Shown piece after piece: positions 27,688-37,782 of a stretch of DNA of 64,000 bases. A model generated the notes under the pieces. The model made no database searches, was not told where the DNA came from, and was given only the letters and a program-made list of their open reading frames with translations. The stretch spans positions 248,001-312,000 of the forward strand of contig NZ_JOBH01000003.1 in NCBI RefSeq assembly GCF_000717745.1. The letters run 5' to 3'. Made by a program: the position numbers and the translations under genes. This DNA is from Streptomyces violens. GTDB taxonomy: Bacteria; Actinomycetota; Actinomycetes; Streptomycetales; Streptomycetaceae. Position 1 is the stretch's first letter; the number at the start of each line of letters is the position of its first letter.

Positions 27688-29289
27688 TTGCGCCGAACAG
27701 CGGCTGTTCCCTTGGCAGTTGGGCTGGTGATCGGCGCCGCGGGGTGCGGGTCGCTCACCTCCGCCGCCACCGAGGTGGGCGGGGTCCGGATGACCGACCA
27801 GCGCCCCGTCCGGGACGGCGGCACGCTCACCGTCGCCCTCAAGTCCGACCCCGACAAGCTCGATCCGACCCTCGCGCAGACCCTCGTCGGCCGCACCGTC
27901 TTCGCCGGCATGTGCGAGAAGCTGTACGACACCGACCGTGCGGGCAAGGTCGTGCCGCAGCTCGCGGCGGCCCTGCCGAAGACCTCCGACGGCGGCCGGA
28001 CCGTGACCGTCCCGGTCCGCCGCGGCGTGACGTTCAGCGACGGCACCCGCCTCGACGCGGCCGCCGTCGCCCGCTCCCTGGAACGTCACCGCACCCTCCC
28101 CGGCTCCGCACGCGCCACCGAACTCGGCCCGCTGGTCAAGGCCGAGGCCGCCGGACCGTACACCGTCCGCATCCGCCTCAAGGAGCCGTACGTCCCGCTC
28201 ACCGGCGTGCTCGCCGACCGCGCGGGCATGGTCATGTCCCCGCGGGCGCTCGCGAAGTACGGCAAGAACTTCACCAACCACCCGTCCTGCGTCGGCCCGT
28301 TCAAGTATGTCGAGCGCGTCGCGGGCGACCGCATCGTGCTCGCGAAGGACCCCCGGTACTACGACGCGGACAAGGTCCACCTGGACCGCGTCGTGTACAA
28401 GACCATCACCGACGGCAGCGTCCGGCTGGCGAATCTGCGCTCCGGTGACGTACAGGTCGGCGACCAGATGGGCCCGGTGGAGGTGCGGAGCTCGCTCACC
28501 GAGCCGCAGCTCCAGCTCTTCAACTCGCCCTCGCTCGGCTACCAGGGCCTCGGCTTCAACATCGGCAACGTCCACGGGACGGGGGAGAAGCCCGGGAAGC
28601 TGCGCACGGTGCTCGCCCGCGAGCCGCGCGTCCGCGCAGCCTTCGCACTCGCCCTGGACCGCAAGCTGATCAACAAGGTCGTCTTCCAGGGCATGTACGA
28701 ACCGGCCTGCGGCCCCGTCTCGCCGGAGTCGGCCATCGCGCCGGGGGCCGCCGGCTGCCCGGAGCGCGACCTGCCGCGCGCGAAGAAGCTGCTCAAGGAG
28801 GCGGGCGTCAAGCTCCCGGTTCCCATCGAACTGAAGGTCTCCACCTCGCCCGAGGACAGCCGCCTCGGCCAGGTGATCCAGGCGATGGCGCGCGAGGCCG
28901 GCTTCGACGTACGGCTGCGGCCCATGGAGTACGCGACGCTCCTGGAGGAGACCGACGCCGGGCAGTTCGACGCGTACGTCAGCGGCTGGTCCGGGCGGCT
29001 CGACCCGGACGGCAACATCGCCTCCTTCGTCGGCACCGCCGGCGCCATGAACACCTACGGCATCTCGGACCCGGTCATCGACCGGCTGATCGCCGAGGGC
29101 CGCACCACCGCCGACCGGGCCGGCCGAGCCCGCGTATACACACAACTCGCCGACCGTATACGCGACCAGCACGCACTGATCTACCTCTACCGGCAGAAGA
29201 ACTACGTCGTGGCGCGGAAGGACGTGGCGGGCGTGCGGGTCTACGGCGACGGTCTGGTGCGCGTCAAGGATGCGGGGTTCGCCCGATGA
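27688..29289 (+). CDS. Peptide/nickel-type ABC transporter substrate-binding lipoprotein
   Basis: A 533-residue SBP_bac_5 family protein. The TTG start at 27688 has GGGAGGT seven bases upstream and gives a short signal peptide (LRRTAAVPLAVGLVIGAAG) ending in a lipobox before Cys, so it is a membrane-anchored extracellular receptor. Family features include GGTLTVALKSDPDKLDP, GVTFSDGTRLDAAAVA, SCVGPFKYVE and MNTYGISDPVIDRLIAEG. It is the first gene of an operon with two permeases, two ATPases and a gamma-glutamyltransferase, so the cargo may be gamma-glutamyl or other short peptides. Confidence 0.9.
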   Translation: MRRTAAVPLAVGLVIGAAGCGSLTSAATEVGGVRMTDQRPVRDGGTLTVALKSDPDKLDPTLAQTLVGRTVFAGMCEKLYDTDRAGKVVPQLAAALPKTSDGGRTVTVPVRRGVTFSDGTRLDAAAVARSLERHRTLPGSARATELGPLVKAEAAGPYTVRIRLKEPYVPLTGVLADRAGMVMSPRALAKYGKNFTNHPSCVGPFKYVERVAGDRIVLAKDPRYYDADKVHLDRVVYKTITDGSVRLANLRSGDVQVGDQMGPVEVRSSLTEPQLQLFNSPSLGYQGLGFNIGNVHGTGEKPGKLRTVLAREPRVRAAFALALDRKLINKVVFQGMYEPACGPVSPESAIAPGAAGCPERDLPRAKKLLKEAGVKLPVPIELKVSTSPEDSRLGQVIQAMAREAGFDVRLRPMEYATLLEETDAGQFDAYVSGWSGRLDPDGNIASFVGTAGAMNTYGISDPVIDRLIAEGRTTADRAGRARVYTQLADRIRDQHALIYLYRQKNYVVARKDVAGVRVYGDGLVRVKDAGFAR

Positions 29290-29317
29290 ACCGCTTCATG
29301 AATGCGGAGTGTGCCCG

Positions 29318-30271
29318 ATGAGCAGATACCTCCTCACCCGGCTCCGGCAATCGGTCATCACGCTCTTCCTCGTCAGCGTCGTCGTCTTCGCCGGCATCCG
29401 CGCGCTGCCCGGCGACCCGGCCCTCGCGCTGGCCGGCGAGGAGCGCAGCCCCGAGGCGCTGGCCGCGATCCGCGAGGCGTACGGGCTCAACGACAACATC
29501 GTGGTGCAGTACGGACGGTTCGTCGGCCACGCCCTCACCGGCGACCTCGGCACCTCGGCCCGCACCGGCCTGCCCGTCCTGGACTCGATCCTCAGCGCCC
29601 TCCCCGTCACGCTCGAACTGGCCGCGCTCTCCCTCCTCCTGGCGGTTGTCCTCGGCATCGGGACGGGCGTCCTGGCGGCCGTGCGGCGCGGCAGGGCGAC
29701 CGAGTGGCTGGCCAACGCCGTCGCCCTGCTGGGGCTGTCCGTCCCCACCTTCTGGCTCGGCATCGTCCTGGTCCTCGCCTTCGCGATCGCCGTACCGGTC
29801 TTCGCGGCGTCCGGTTACGTGCCCTTCGGAACGGATCCGGTCGACAATATGCGGCGCATGGTGCTGCCGGCCGTCGTCCTCGGCTCCGGACTCGCGGCCG
29901 TCGTGATGCGGCAGACCCGCGGCGCGATGCTCGACAGCCTCTCCGCCGACTACGTCCGCACCGCCCGCGCCAAGGGCCTCTCGCGCCGCCAGATCATCGG
30001 CGGGCACGCGCTGCGCAACAGCCTGGTGACCGTGGTGACCGTCCTCGGCCTCCAGCTCGGCCACCTCATCTCCGGCGCCGTCGTCACCGAGCAGATCTTC
30101 GTCCTGCCCGGCTTCGGCAAGCTCACCATCGACGCGGTCTTCACCCGCGACTACACGATGCTCCAGGGCGTGGTGCTGTGCACCTCCGCCGCCTACATCC
30201 TCGTCAACCTCGCGGTCGATGTGCTCTATTCGGTCATCGACCCGCGCATCCGGCTCGGAGGCGCCCGATGA
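29318..30271 (+). CDS. Peptide ABC transporter permease (DppB-type)
   Basis: A 317-residue inner-membrane permease with six predicted segments. It starts MSRYLLTRLRQSVITLFL and contains the EAA loop as YVRTARAKGLSRRQIIGGHA. The short GTSARTG periplasmic motif after the first segment is typical of DppB/OppB. ATG 29318 is preferred; the longer frame from 29270 overlaps the upstream coding end. It ends with ATGA overlapping the next permease. Confidence 0.9.
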   Translation: MSRYLLTRLRQSVITLFLVSVVVFAGIRALPGDPALALAGEERSPEALAAIREAYGLNDNIVVQYGRFVGHALTGDLGTSARTGLPVLDSILSALPVTLELAALSLLLAVVLGIGTGVLAAVRRGRATEWLANAVALLGLSVPTFWLGIVLVLAFAIAVPVFAASGYVPFGTDPVDNMRRMVLPAVVLGSGLAAVVMRQTRGAMLDSLSADYVRTARAKGLSRRQIIGGHALRNSLVTVVTVLGLQLGHLISGAVVTEQIFVLPGFGKLTIDAVFTRDYTMLQGVVLCTSAAYILVNLAVDVLYSVIDPRIRLGGAR

Positions 30272-31176
30272 CGGCCACACCGGACACCGTCGACGTGGCG
30301 GCCGTTTCCGCAGCGCCCGCCGCCGCTCCGCGCCCCGGCACCCTGCGCACCCGGCTGCGCGCCCTGCGCAGGAACCGGCTCGCCCTCACCGGCGCCGTGA
30401 TCGCCGCCGTCTTCGTACTGGCGGCGCTCTGCGCCCCACTGCTCACGCCGTACGACCCGGCAGGGCCGGACTTCGACGCCGCGCTCGCGCCGCCCTCCTG
30501 GGCGCACTGGCTCGGCACCGACGACCTCGGCCGCGACCAGCTCTCCCGGGTGATCTACGGCGCCCGCGCGTCCATGCAGGTGGGCCTGCTCGCCGTGGTA
30601 CTGGCCTTCCTCATCGGCGTACCGCTGGGCCTGGCCGCCGGGTATTACGGCAAGTACGCCGACTCCGCGGTCTCCCGGCTCACCGACACGCTGCTCGCCT
30701 TCCCCTTCCTAGTCCTCGCGGTGGGACTGGCGGCCGTCCTCGGCCCGTCGCTGCTCAACGCCACGCTCGCGATCGGGATTTCGCAGGTACCGGCCGTCAT
30801 CCGCATCACACGCGCCGAGACGCTGCGCCTCAAACACCTCGACTACGTGGGCGCCGCGATCGTCAACGGCGGCGGCGACGGCACCGTACTCGCGCGGCAC
30901 ATCCTCCCGAACGCCACCTCCGCGCTGATCGTCCAGGCCACCGTAGGCATCCCCGCCGCGATCATCGGCGAGGCGCTGCTCAGCTTCCTCGGCCTCGGCG
31001 TCCAGCCCCCGGCCCCCTCGCTCGGCGTGATGCTCGCCGGCGCCCAGCCCTTCCTCGGCCCCGCGCCCTGGATGGCGGTCTTCCCCGGCCTCGCCATCGT
31101 CGCCGCGACGCTGGCCTTCAACCTGCTCGGCGACGGACTGCGCGACGTCCTCGACCCCCGCGGAGGCACCCGATGA
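30268..31176 (+). CDS. Peptide ABC transporter permease (DppC-type)
   Basis: A 302-residue second permease. It has an N-terminal cytoplasmic stretch, RLRALRRNRLALTGAVIAAV as first segment, LGTDDLGRDQLSRVIYGARAS (DppC/OppC signature) and the EAA loop ITRAETLRLKHLDYVGAAI. It forms the membrane channel with the preceding DppB-type protein. It overlaps both neighbours by four bases, which implies coupled translation. Confidence 0.9.
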   Translation: MTATPDTVDVAAVSAAPAAAPRPGTLRTRLRALRRNRLALTGAVIAAVFVLAALCAPLLTPYDPAGPDFDAALAPPSWAHWLGTDDLGRDQLSRVIYGARASMQVGLLAVVLAFLIGVPLGLAAGYYGKYADSAVSRLTDTLLAFPFLVLAVGLAAVLGPSLLNATLAIGISQVPAVIRITRAETLRLKHLDYVGAAIVNGGGDGTVLARHILPNATSALIVQATVGIPAAIIGEALLSFLGLGVQPPAPSLGVMLAGAQPFLGPAPWMAVFPGLAIVAATLAFNLLGDGLRDVLDPRGGTR

Positions 31177-32222
31177 GCACCGCGCCCCATGCTTCTGACG
31201 CGCCCGGCGCGCCCGGCGCCCCCGTACTGAGCGTCCGCGACCTGTCCGTCTCCTTCCGCTCCGACACCCGTACCGTGCACGCCGTCGACTCCCTCTCGTA
31301 CGACGTGGCGCCCGGCGAAGTCCTGGCCATCGTCGGCGAGTCGGGGTGCGGCAAGTCCGTCACCTCCATGGCCGTCATGGGCCTGCTGCCGCCGACCGCG
31401 ACCGTCACCGGGTCCGTCCGGCTCGGCGGCCGCGAGCTGGCCGGGGCGGCCGAGAAGGAGCTGGAGAAGGTCCGCGGCAAGGACCTCGCGATGATCTTCC
31501 AGGAGCCGATGACCTCGCTGAACCCGGTCCTCACCGTCGGCCGCCAGATCGGCGAGGTACTCCGCCGCCACCAGGGCCTGACCCGCAAGGAGGCCCGGGA
31601 GAAGGCCGTCGAACTGCTCGCGCTCGTCGGCATCCCCGCGCCGGAGCGCCGCGTGGCGGAGTACCCGCACCAGCTCAGCGGCGGTATGCGGCAGCGCGTC
31701 ATGATCGCCATCGCGGTGGCCTGCGACCCGGCCGTCCTCATCGCCGACGAGCCCACCACCGCACTGGACGTCACCGTCCAGGCCGGCATCCTCGAAGTCC
31801 TCCAGTCGCTGCGCGAACGGCTGGGTACCGCCCTCGTCCTCATCACCCACGACCTGGGCGTGGTCGCCGACGCGGCGGACCGGGTGCTGGTGATGTACGC
31901 GGGCCGGGCCGTCGAACAGGCCCCGGTCGACGAGCTGTTCGCCGCGCCCCGGCACCCGTACACGCGCGGTCTGCTGGGCGCCGTACTGCGGCCCGGCCAG
32001 GAAGGGAAGCGCCGGCTGCCGGAGATCCCCGGGCTGGTACCGAGCCTGACCGCCCAGCCGGACGCCTGCACCTTCGCCGACCGCTGCACGCACGCGGACG
32101 AACGGTGCGGGGCGGAACGGCCGCCGCTTATACCGGAGTCCGGCCACCGGGTGGCGTGCTGGCACCCGGTCACCGAGCCCGCAGCCACGCCCTCCGCCGG
32201 GCATGAGGAGGCCGCCCGATGA
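31173..32222 (+). CDS. Peptide ABC transporter ATP-binding protein (DppD-type)
   Basis: A 349-residue ABC ATPase. Walker A is [10 protein letters not shown]-loop region [12 protein letters not shown], signature LSGGMRQRV, Walker [13 protein letters not shown], and switch His in LITHDLGVV. The C-terminal oligopeptide-transporter extension has the Cys-rich [17 protein letters not shown], which in related proteins can bind an iron-sulfur cluster. It pairs with the next ATPase to energise the importer. Confidence 0.92.
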   Translation: MSTAPHASDAPGAPGAPVLSVRDLSVSFRSDTRTVHAVDSLSYDVAPGEVLAIVGESGCGKSVTSMAVMGLLPPTATVTGSVRLGGRELAGAAEKELEKVRGKDLAMIFQEPMTSLNPVLTVGRQIGEVLRRHQGLTRKEAREKAVELLALVGIPAPERRVAEYPHQLSGGMRQRVMIAIAVACDPAVLIADEPTTALDVTVQAGILEVLQSLRERLGTALVLITHDLGVVADAADRVLVMYAGRAVEQAPVDELFAAPRHPYTRGLLGAVLRPGQEGKRRLPEIPGLVPSLTAQPDACTFADRCTHADERCGAERPPLIPESGHRVACWHPVTEPAATPSAGHEEAAR

Positions 32223-33271
32223 GCGCCGTACGAGAGATCCCGACCCCGCGCGAGACCAGTGACGACGCCGTCCCCGTACTGGAAGTGCGCGATCTGGAGC
32301 GGTACTTCACCACCTCCGGCGGCGTCGTACGGGCCGTGGACGGCGTCAGCCTTACCATCGGGCGCGGCGAAGTGCTCGGTCTGGTGGGGGAGTCGGGCAG
32401 CGGCAAGTCCACGGTCGGGCGCTGCGTGGTCCGCCTCGACGAGCCGACCGGCGGCCGCATCGCGCTCAAGGGCACCGACATCACCCACCTCTCGCGCCGC
32501 GCCCTGCGCCCGCTCCGTACCGACATGCACCTGGTCTTCCAGGACCCGTCCTCCTCGCTGGACCCGCGCATGACGACCGGTCAGATCGTCGCCGAGCCGC
32601 TGCGGCTGCACCGCCTGGTACCAAAGTCCGGCCTCCGGGCCCGTGTCGAGGAACTGCTCGGCCAGGTCGGGCTGCGCCCCGAACACGCCGACCGGCACCC
32701 GCACGAGCTCTCGGGCGGCCAGCGTCAGCGCATCTCCCTCGCCCGCGCGCTCTCCGTGGCCCCGGACCTGCTGATCGCCGACGAGCCGACCTCCGCGCTG
32801 GACGTCTCCGTCCAGGCGTCCGTCCTCAACCTCCTCGCCGACCTGCAGCGGGACCGCGGCTTCGGCTGCCTGTTCATCACCCACGACCTGGCGGCGGTGG
32901 AGTTCCTGGCGGACCGGATCGCCGTGATGTACCTGGGCCGCATCGTCGAGGAGGCCCCGACGGCGCAGCTCTTCGCCGCCCCCCTGCACCCGTACACCCA
33001 GGCCCTCCTCTCCGCGGCCCCCGTTCCGGACCCCACCACCCAACGCGCCCGCGAACGCATCGTCCTCCACGGAGACCTCCCGAGCCCGCTGTCCCCGCCC
33101 CCGGGCTGCCACTTCCACACGCGCTGCCCGGTGGCGGTGGACCGCTGCCGTACGGATGTACCGGAGCTGCGGGAGCTGCCGGGGGGCCGCAGGGTTTCAT
33201 GCCACTTGGTGGACTCCGGCCGTCCGCTCGACGGACGAAGCCCAGCAAATTCAAGCCCGTCCGGCGTTTGA
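32219..33271 (+). CDS. Peptide ABC transporter ATP-binding protein (DppF-type)
   Basis: A 350-residue ABC ATPase with Walker [24 protein letters not shown], signature LSGGQRQRI, Walker [13 protein letters not shown] and [10 protein letters not shown]. The C-terminal extension again has a Cys cluster ([14 protein letters not shown]). The last ~12 codons and stop run into a repeat common in Streptomyces intergenic regions (33238-33290), so the C-terminal tail was probably altered by that element. It is the last transporter gene before the gamma-glutamyltransferase. Confidence 0.9.
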   Translation: MSAVREIPTPRETSDDAVPVLEVRDLERYFTTSGGVVRAVDGVSLTIGRGEVLGLVGESGSGKSTVGRCVVRLDEPTGGRIALKGTDITHLSRRALRPLRTDMHLVFQDPSSSLDPRMTTGQIVAEPLRLHRLVPKSGLRARVEELLGQVGLRPEHADRHPHELSGGQRQRISLARALSVAPDLLIADEPTSALDVSVQASVLNLLADLQRDRGFGCLFITHDLAAVEFLADRIAVMYLGRIVEEAPTAQLFAAPLHPYTQALLSAAPVPDPTTQRARERIVLHGDLPSPLSPPPGCHFHTRCPVAVDRCRTDVPELRELPGGRRVSCHLVDSGRPLDGRSPANSSPSGV

Positions 33272-33290
33272 GGACGAGCCCGAAGGGCGA
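33238..33290 (+). repeat. Streptomyces-type intergenic repeat overlapping the dppF-like stop codon
   Basis: The stretch including CAAGCCCGTCCGGCGTTTGA and GGACGAGCCCGAAGGG matches a sequence I recall as a frequent short intergenic repeat in Streptomyces genomes. Here it overlaps the 3' end of the preceding gene and supplies its stop codon. Copy number in this genome cannot be judged from the window. Confidence 0.5.
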
Positions 33291-33340
33291 TCCCCGGCGC
33301 GCCACAACGCACCCGCACCAAGTCACCGACAGGAGCAACC

Positions 33341-35212
33341 TTGTTCACCACCCGCCCCACCCTCCAAGGCACCTTCGGAATGGCCTCATCCACCCACTGG
33401 CTGGCATCCCAGTCCGCCATGGCGATCCTGGAGGGCGGCGGCAACGCCTACGACGCCGCGGTCACCGCCGGCTTCGTGCTGCACGTCGTCGAACCGCACC
33501 TGAACGGCCCGGCCGGCGAGGTCCCGATCATCCTCGCCCCGGCCGGCGGCCCCGTACGGGTGCTGTGCGGCCAGGGCCCCGCCCCGGCCGGCGCGACCGT
33601 CGCGCACTACACCTCGCTCGGCCTCGACCTCGTCCCCGGTACGGGCCCGCTCGCGGCCGCCGTACCGGGCGCGTTCGACGCCTGGATGGTGCTGCTCCGG
33701 GACCACGGTACGAAGACGCTCGCCGAGGTCCTCTCGTACGCCATCGGGTACGCACGCAACGGCCACCCGGCCGTCGAACGCGTCGGCGAGACCGTGGAGA
33801 CCGTCCGCGAGCTCTTCGAGAACGAGTGGCCGACCTCGGCCGAGATCTACCTGCCCGGCGGCCGCTCCGTGACCCCCGGCGGACTCCTCCGGAACCAGCC
33901 GCTCGCCGACACCTGGGAGCGGCTGGTCCGCGAGGCCGAGGCGGCGGGCCCCGGCCGCGAGGCGCAGATCGACGCGGCCCGCCGCATCTGGCGCGAGGGC
34001 TTCATCGGCGAGGCGATGGCCGCCTTCGCCGCGCGCCCCGCCATGGACACCTCCGGCGAGCGGCACGCCGGCACGCTCACGGGCGACGACCTCGCCGCCT
34101 TCCGGGCCACGTACGAGGAGCCCGTCACGTACGACTGGAACGGCTGGACCGTCGCCAAGGCGGGCGCCTGGTCACAGGGCCCCGCCCTCCTCCAGCAGCT
34201 CGCGCTGCTCCCCGAAGAGCTGCCCGCCTACGGAAGCGGTGAGTACGTCCACACCCTCATCGAGGGCACCAAGCTCGCGATGGCCGACCGCGAGGCGTGG
34301 TACGGCGACGCGGAGGGCGCCGATGCCGTACCCGTGGCGGCCCTGCTGTCCCCCGAGTACAACGCCGAGCGCAGGGCACTGATCACCGGCACCGCCTCGT
34401 ACGAGCTGCGCCCCGGCCGCCCCGGGGGCCGCGCCCCGCGGCTCAGTAAGCACGCCACCGCGGTGGCCGCCGGCGAGCCCGGCTTCGACGCGCTGGGCGT
34501 CTCCGGCGCAGGCGAGCCGACCGTCGCGACCGGCACCGGCACCGGCACCGGCACCGGCGGCGCGGGCAAGGCCGCCATCGCCCCCGAGGTGGACCGCAGC
34601 GGAGCCACCCGCGGCGACACCTGCCACATCGACATCGTCGACCGCTGGGGCAACATGGTCTCGGCCACGCCCTCCGGGGGCTGGCTCCAGTCCAACCCGG
34701 TGATCCCGGGCCTCGGCTTCCCGCTCGGCACCCGGCTGCAGATGGCCTGGCTGGAGGAGGGACTGCCCAATTCCCTCACCCCGGGCCGCCGCCCGCGCAC
34801 GACCCTCACCCCGTCCCTTGCGCTGCGCGACGGGGTGCCGGTGATGGCCTTCGGTACGCCGGGCGGGGACCAGCAGGACCAGTGGCAGCTGCACTTCTTC
34901 CTGGCCGTGGCGGTGCGCGAGCCCGTACGCGGCGGCTTCGACCTCCAGGGCGCGATCGACGCGCCCAACTGGCACACCGACTCCTTCCCCGGCTCCTTCT
35001 TCCCGCGCGCCATGCGCCCGGGGAGCGTGACCGTGGAGTCCCGTATCGGTGCGGAGGTCGTCGCGGAGCTGCGGGAGCGCGGCCACGATGTCACCGTCGG
35101 TGACGCCTGGTCCGAGGGCCGCCTGTGCGCGGTCGCGCGCGACCCGGAGACGGGCGTGCTCTCCGCCGCCGCGAACCCCCGGGGAATGCAGGGATACGCC
35201 GTGGGCCGCTGA
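33341..35212 (+). CDS. ggt: Gamma-glutamyltransferase family protein
   Basis: A 623-residue Ntn hydrolase that transfers or hydrolyses gamma-glutamyl groups. The autocleavage site is GDTCH, with T427 as the new N-terminal nucleophile, followed by IDIVDRWGNMVSATPSGGW. NAYDAAVTAGFVLHVVEP near the N-terminus is also typical. No signal peptide is evident, so it is probably cytoplasmic and acts on peptides brought in by the transporter just upstream. The TTG start has AGGAG five bases before it. A run of five ACCGGC units (34529-34558) encodes a Thr-Gly repeat just before the cleavage region. Confidence 0.88.
   Translation: MFTTRPTLQGTFGMASSTHWLASQSAMAILEGGGNAYDAAVTAGFVLHVVEPHLNGPAGEVPIILAPAGGPVRVLCGQGPAPAGATVAHYTSLGLDLVPGTGPLAAAVPGAFDAWMVLLRDHGTKTLAEVLSYAIGYARNGHPAVERVGETVETVRELFENEWPTSAEIYLPGGRSVTPGGLLRNQPLADTWERLVREAEAAGPGREAQIDAARRIWREGFIGEAMAAFAARPAMDTSGERHAGTLTGDDLAAFRATYEEPVTYDWNGWTVAKAGAWSQGPALLQQLALLPEELPAYGSGEYVHTLIEGTKLAMADREAWYGDAEGADAVPVAALLSPEYNAERRALITGTASYELRPGRPGGRAPRLSKHATAVAAGEPGFDALGVSGAGEPTVATGTGTGTGTGGAGKAAIAPEVDRSGATRGDTCHIDIVDRWGNMVSATPSGGWLQSNPVIPGLGFPLGTRLQMAWLEEGLPNSLTPGRRPRTTLTPSLALRDGVPVMAFGTPGGDQQDQWQLHFFLAVAVREPVRGGFDLQGAIDAPNWHTDSFPGSFFPRAMRPGSVTVESRIGAEVVAELRERGHDVTVGDAWSEGRLCAVARDPETGVLSAAANPRGMQGYAVGR
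34529..34558 (+). repeat. Five ACCGGC units inside the gamma-glutamyltransferase gene
   Basis: Five perfect hexamers in frame encode five Thr-Gly pairs in the linker before the catalytic Thr. Unit gain or loss would change linker length without shifting the frame. Confidence 0.85.
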
Positions 35213-35254
35213 CTCCCCGGTACTGACCGAACACCAAAGGTCACCACTGTCCGC

Positions 35255-35276
35255 GTGCACCTGGGGTTCATCTGGA
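35255..35276 (+). promoter_or_regulatory. PHO-box-like direct repeat upstream of the inositol-monophosphatase gene
   Basis: Two adjacent 11-base units, GTGCACCTGGG and GTTCATCTGGA, agree with the Streptomyces PhoP box (GTTCAYYYRG-type units in tandem). They lie 41 bases before the ATG at 35317, a position suited to activation or overlapping the promoter. Two units are the minimum for PhoP; the first has a G in place of a T. Confidence 0.4.
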
Positions 35277-35316
35277 CGCCAGGTGCCGTGTCAGTGGTCC
35301 GTGCTTCCATGGAGAC

Positions 35317-36261
35317 ATGATCGAAGCAATTCCTGCGATTCCTGCAAACAACGACGACAGGACGGACAGGGCGGACATGACGGGGCCGACCGGGACGGCG
35401 GAGGCCGTGCTCGCGGCCGTCGACCTGGACGCTGTCGAGAAGGCCGTCCGCGAGGCCGCGGCGGCCGAGATCCTGCCGCGCTTCCGGCAGCTCGCCGCCC
35501 ACGAGGTGGTGGAGAAGAACGGCCCGCACGACCTGGTCACCATCGCCGACCAGCGCGCCGAGGAGTTCCTCACGGCAGCCCTTACCGCTCTCCTGCCCGG
35601 CTCGGCCGTGGTGGGCGAGGAGGCGGTGCACGCCGACCCGGCGGTGCTGGACGCGCTGGAGGGTGACGTGCCCGTGTGGATCGTGGACCCGGTCGACGGC
35701 ACACGGCAGTTCGTGCACGGCGACCCCGGTTTCGCGACCCTGGTCGCGCTCGCCCACCGCGGCGAGCTGCTGGCCTCCTGGACGTACGCCCCGGCGCTGG
35801 AGGAGATGGCCGTCGCGGTGCGCGGCGGCGGCGCCCTGCTGAACGGCCGCCGGCTCCGCTCCGGCGCGCCGCACGAGGGCAAGACCCTCGAAGTCGCCAT
35901 GTCGCACCACGACTTCACCACCGTCGCCGAGAAGCGCGCGCTCTCCGGCCTGGTCTGCGAGGGCATCGCGCCCCGCCCCTGCGGCTCGGCGGGCCTGGAG
36001 TACCTGGCGGTCGCCCGCGGCACGCTGGAGGCCACGGCGTTCACATGGGAGAACGCCTGGGACCACGCGGCGGGCCTGCTGCTTGTCCAAGAGGCGGGCG
36101 GCGTGAGCATGACCCTCTCCGGCGCCCCGTTCCGGATATCCGGGGGCAACGCGCTGCCGTTCACCGCGGCGCGGGACGCGGCCACCGCCCGGCGTATCCT
36201 CGACGTGCTGGCAGGTGACACCGGCTCAGTCGCAGGTGACACCGGCTCGGCCGCCGACTGA
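35317..36261 (+). CDS. Inositol monophosphatase family phosphatase
   Basis: A 314-residue Mg-dependent sugar-phosphatase-fold protein. Metal ligands are visible as GEEAVH (E101/E102), IVDPVDGTRQFVHG (D124, D127) and AWDHAAGLLLVQEAGG near the C-terminus. Possible substrates are inositol phosphate, histidinol phosphate or PAP. The N-terminal ~25 residues are low-complexity and an in-frame ATG at 35377 is an alternative start. The C-terminus carries a tandem duplication (AGDTGS twice). A PHO-box-like repeat upstream suggests phosphate-dependent expression. Confidence 0.85.
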   Translation: MIEAIPAIPANNDDRTDRADMTGPTGTAEAVLAAVDLDAVEKAVREAAAAEILPRFRQLAAHEVVEKNGPHDLVTIADQRAEEFLTAALTALLPGSAVVGEEAVHADPAVLDALEGDVPVWIVDPVDGTRQFVHGDPGFATLVALAHRGELLASWTYAPALEEMAVAVRGGGALLNGRRLRSGAPHEGKTLEVAMSHHDFTTVAEKRALSGLVCEGIAPRPCGSAGLEYLAVARGTLEATAFTWENAWDHAAGLLLVQEAGGVSMTLSGAPFRISGGNALPFTAARDAATARRILDVLAGDTGSVAGDTGSAAD

Positions 36262-36300
36262 TCCTCGACGCGGAGGATCGTTACGAGGGGAGTGGCGCAG

Positions 36301-37722
36301 GTGCCGACGATGCTCGATGCCGTGGTGATCGGAGCCGGACCGAACGGCCTGACGGCCGCGGTCGAACTGGCCCGCCGGGGCATGTCCGTCGAGGTCTTCG
36401 AAGCCCGCGACACGATCGGCGGCGGCGCGCGTACGGAGGAGCTGACGCTCCCCGGCTTCCGGCACGACCCCTGCTCGGCCGTGCACCCCACCGGGATCGG
36501 CTCGCCCGCCTTCCGCGACCTCCCTCTGGGGCGGTACGGCCTGGAGTGGCTCCACCCCGAACTCCCCATGGCGCACCCCTTCCCGGACGGCAGCGCCGCC
36601 GTGCTCTCCCGCTCCGTGGGCGAGACCGCGCGGTCCTTCGGCGTCCGCGACGCCGGACCGTACCGCCGCCTGGTCGACCCCTTCCGCGGCAAGTGGGACA
36701 CGCTCGCGCGCGACATGATGCGCGGCGTCTTCGAAGGGTTCCCGCGCGACCCGGTGACCCTCGCCCGCTTCGGCCTGGCCGGCATCCCGCCCGTGGCCGT
36801 GCTGAACCGCCGCTTCCGCGACGAGAAGGCGCGCGCCGTCTTCGCCGGCTGCGCGGCACACGTCATCCACCCGCTCACCGGCATCGCCACCGGCGCCATC
36901 GCCCTGACCTTCATGCTGGCGGCGCACGCGTACGGCTGGCCCATCGCCCGCGGCGGCTCGCAGTCCATCTCCGACGCCCTCGCCGGGTACCTCCGTGACC
37001 AGGGCGGCGTGATCCACACGGACTACGAGGTCAAGCGCCTGGACGACCTGCCGCCCGCCCGCGCGTACATCTTCGACACCTCGCCGACGGCGCTGGCCCG
37101 CATCGCGGGGCTCGGCAACGCCTTCGCCTCGTACCGCTACGGCCCCTCCGCCTTCAAGATCGACTACGCGCTGTCCGGACCCGTCCCGTGGACCTCCGAG
37201 GAGGCCCGCCGCGCCGGCACGGTCCACGTCGGCCCCACCGAGGGCGACATCGGCCGCGCGCTGCGCGACGTCCATGAGGGCCGCGCCCCCGAGCGCCCGT
37301 TCCTCATCACCTCCCAGCCCAGCCTGATCGACCCCACCCGCGCCCCCGAGGGCAAGCACACCTTCTGGGCGTACGGCCACGCCCCCAACGGCTGGACGGG
37401 CGACCTCACCGACGCCATCGAGCGCCAGCTGGAACGCTTCGCCCCCGGCTTCCGCGACCTCGTACTGGCCCGCGCGACCGCGGGCCCGCCGGAACTGGCC
37501 GCACGCAACGCCAACTACGTAGGCGGCGACATCGGCGTCGGCGCCTTCTCCGGCCTCCAGACCCTCCTCCGCCCCAAGCCCCGCCGCATCCCGTACACCA
37601 CCTCCCACCCCGCCGTCTTCCTCTGCTCCTCAGCGACCCCGCCAGGCGGCGGCGTCCACGGCATGTGCGGCCACAACGCGGCCAAGGCGGCTTGGCGACG
37701 GATCAGGGAGACGCGGGGCTGA
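36301..37722 (+). CDS. FAD-dependent oxidoreductase, phytoene-desaturase-like
   Basis: A 473-residue flavoprotein. The dinucleotide-binding motif [20 protein letters not shown] opens the protein, followed by [19 protein letters not shown] and a C-terminal FAD motif region including GGGVHGMCG. It belongs to the NAD(P)/FAD amine-oxidase/carotenoid-desaturase superfamily. No carotenoid genes are nearby, so the substrate is unknown. GTG 36301 is chosen because GAGGGGAG lies eight bases upstream; GTG 36292 overlaps that site. Confidence 0.85.
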   Translation: MPTMLDAVVIGAGPNGLTAAVELARRGMSVEVFEARDTIGGGARTEELTLPGFRHDPCSAVHPTGIGSPAFRDLPLGRYGLEWLHPELPMAHPFPDGSAAVLSRSVGETARSFGVRDAGPYRRLVDPFRGKWDTLARDMMRGVFEGFPRDPVTLARFGLAGIPPVAVLNRRFRDEKARAVFAGCAAHVIHPLTGIATGAIALTFMLAAHAYGWPIARGGSQSISDALAGYLRDQGGVIHTDYEVKRLDDLPPARAYIFDTSPTALARIAGLGNAFASYRYGPSAFKIDYALSGPVPWTSEEARRAGTVHVGPTEGDIGRALRDVHEGRAPERPFLITSQPSLIDPTRAPEGKHTFWAYGHAPNGWTGDLTDAIERQLERFAPGFRDLVLARATAGPPELAARNANYVGGDIGVGAFSGLQTLLRPKPRRIPYTTSHPAVFLCSSATPPGGGVHGMCGHNAAKAAWRRIRETRG

Positions 37723-37782
37723 GCGCCTGCGTACCGAGGTCCGCCCCACAGCCTGCGGCGGGCGCGGAGGCTGCGCCATGAT

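Noticed and set aside
27541..27690. GTTATTTAGATGTAAC and repeated GATCGTTCG words before the ABC transporter operon as operators
   Set aside because: The dyad matches at only 10 of 16 positions and the repeats are short; they may be regulatory but I cannot support a specific site.
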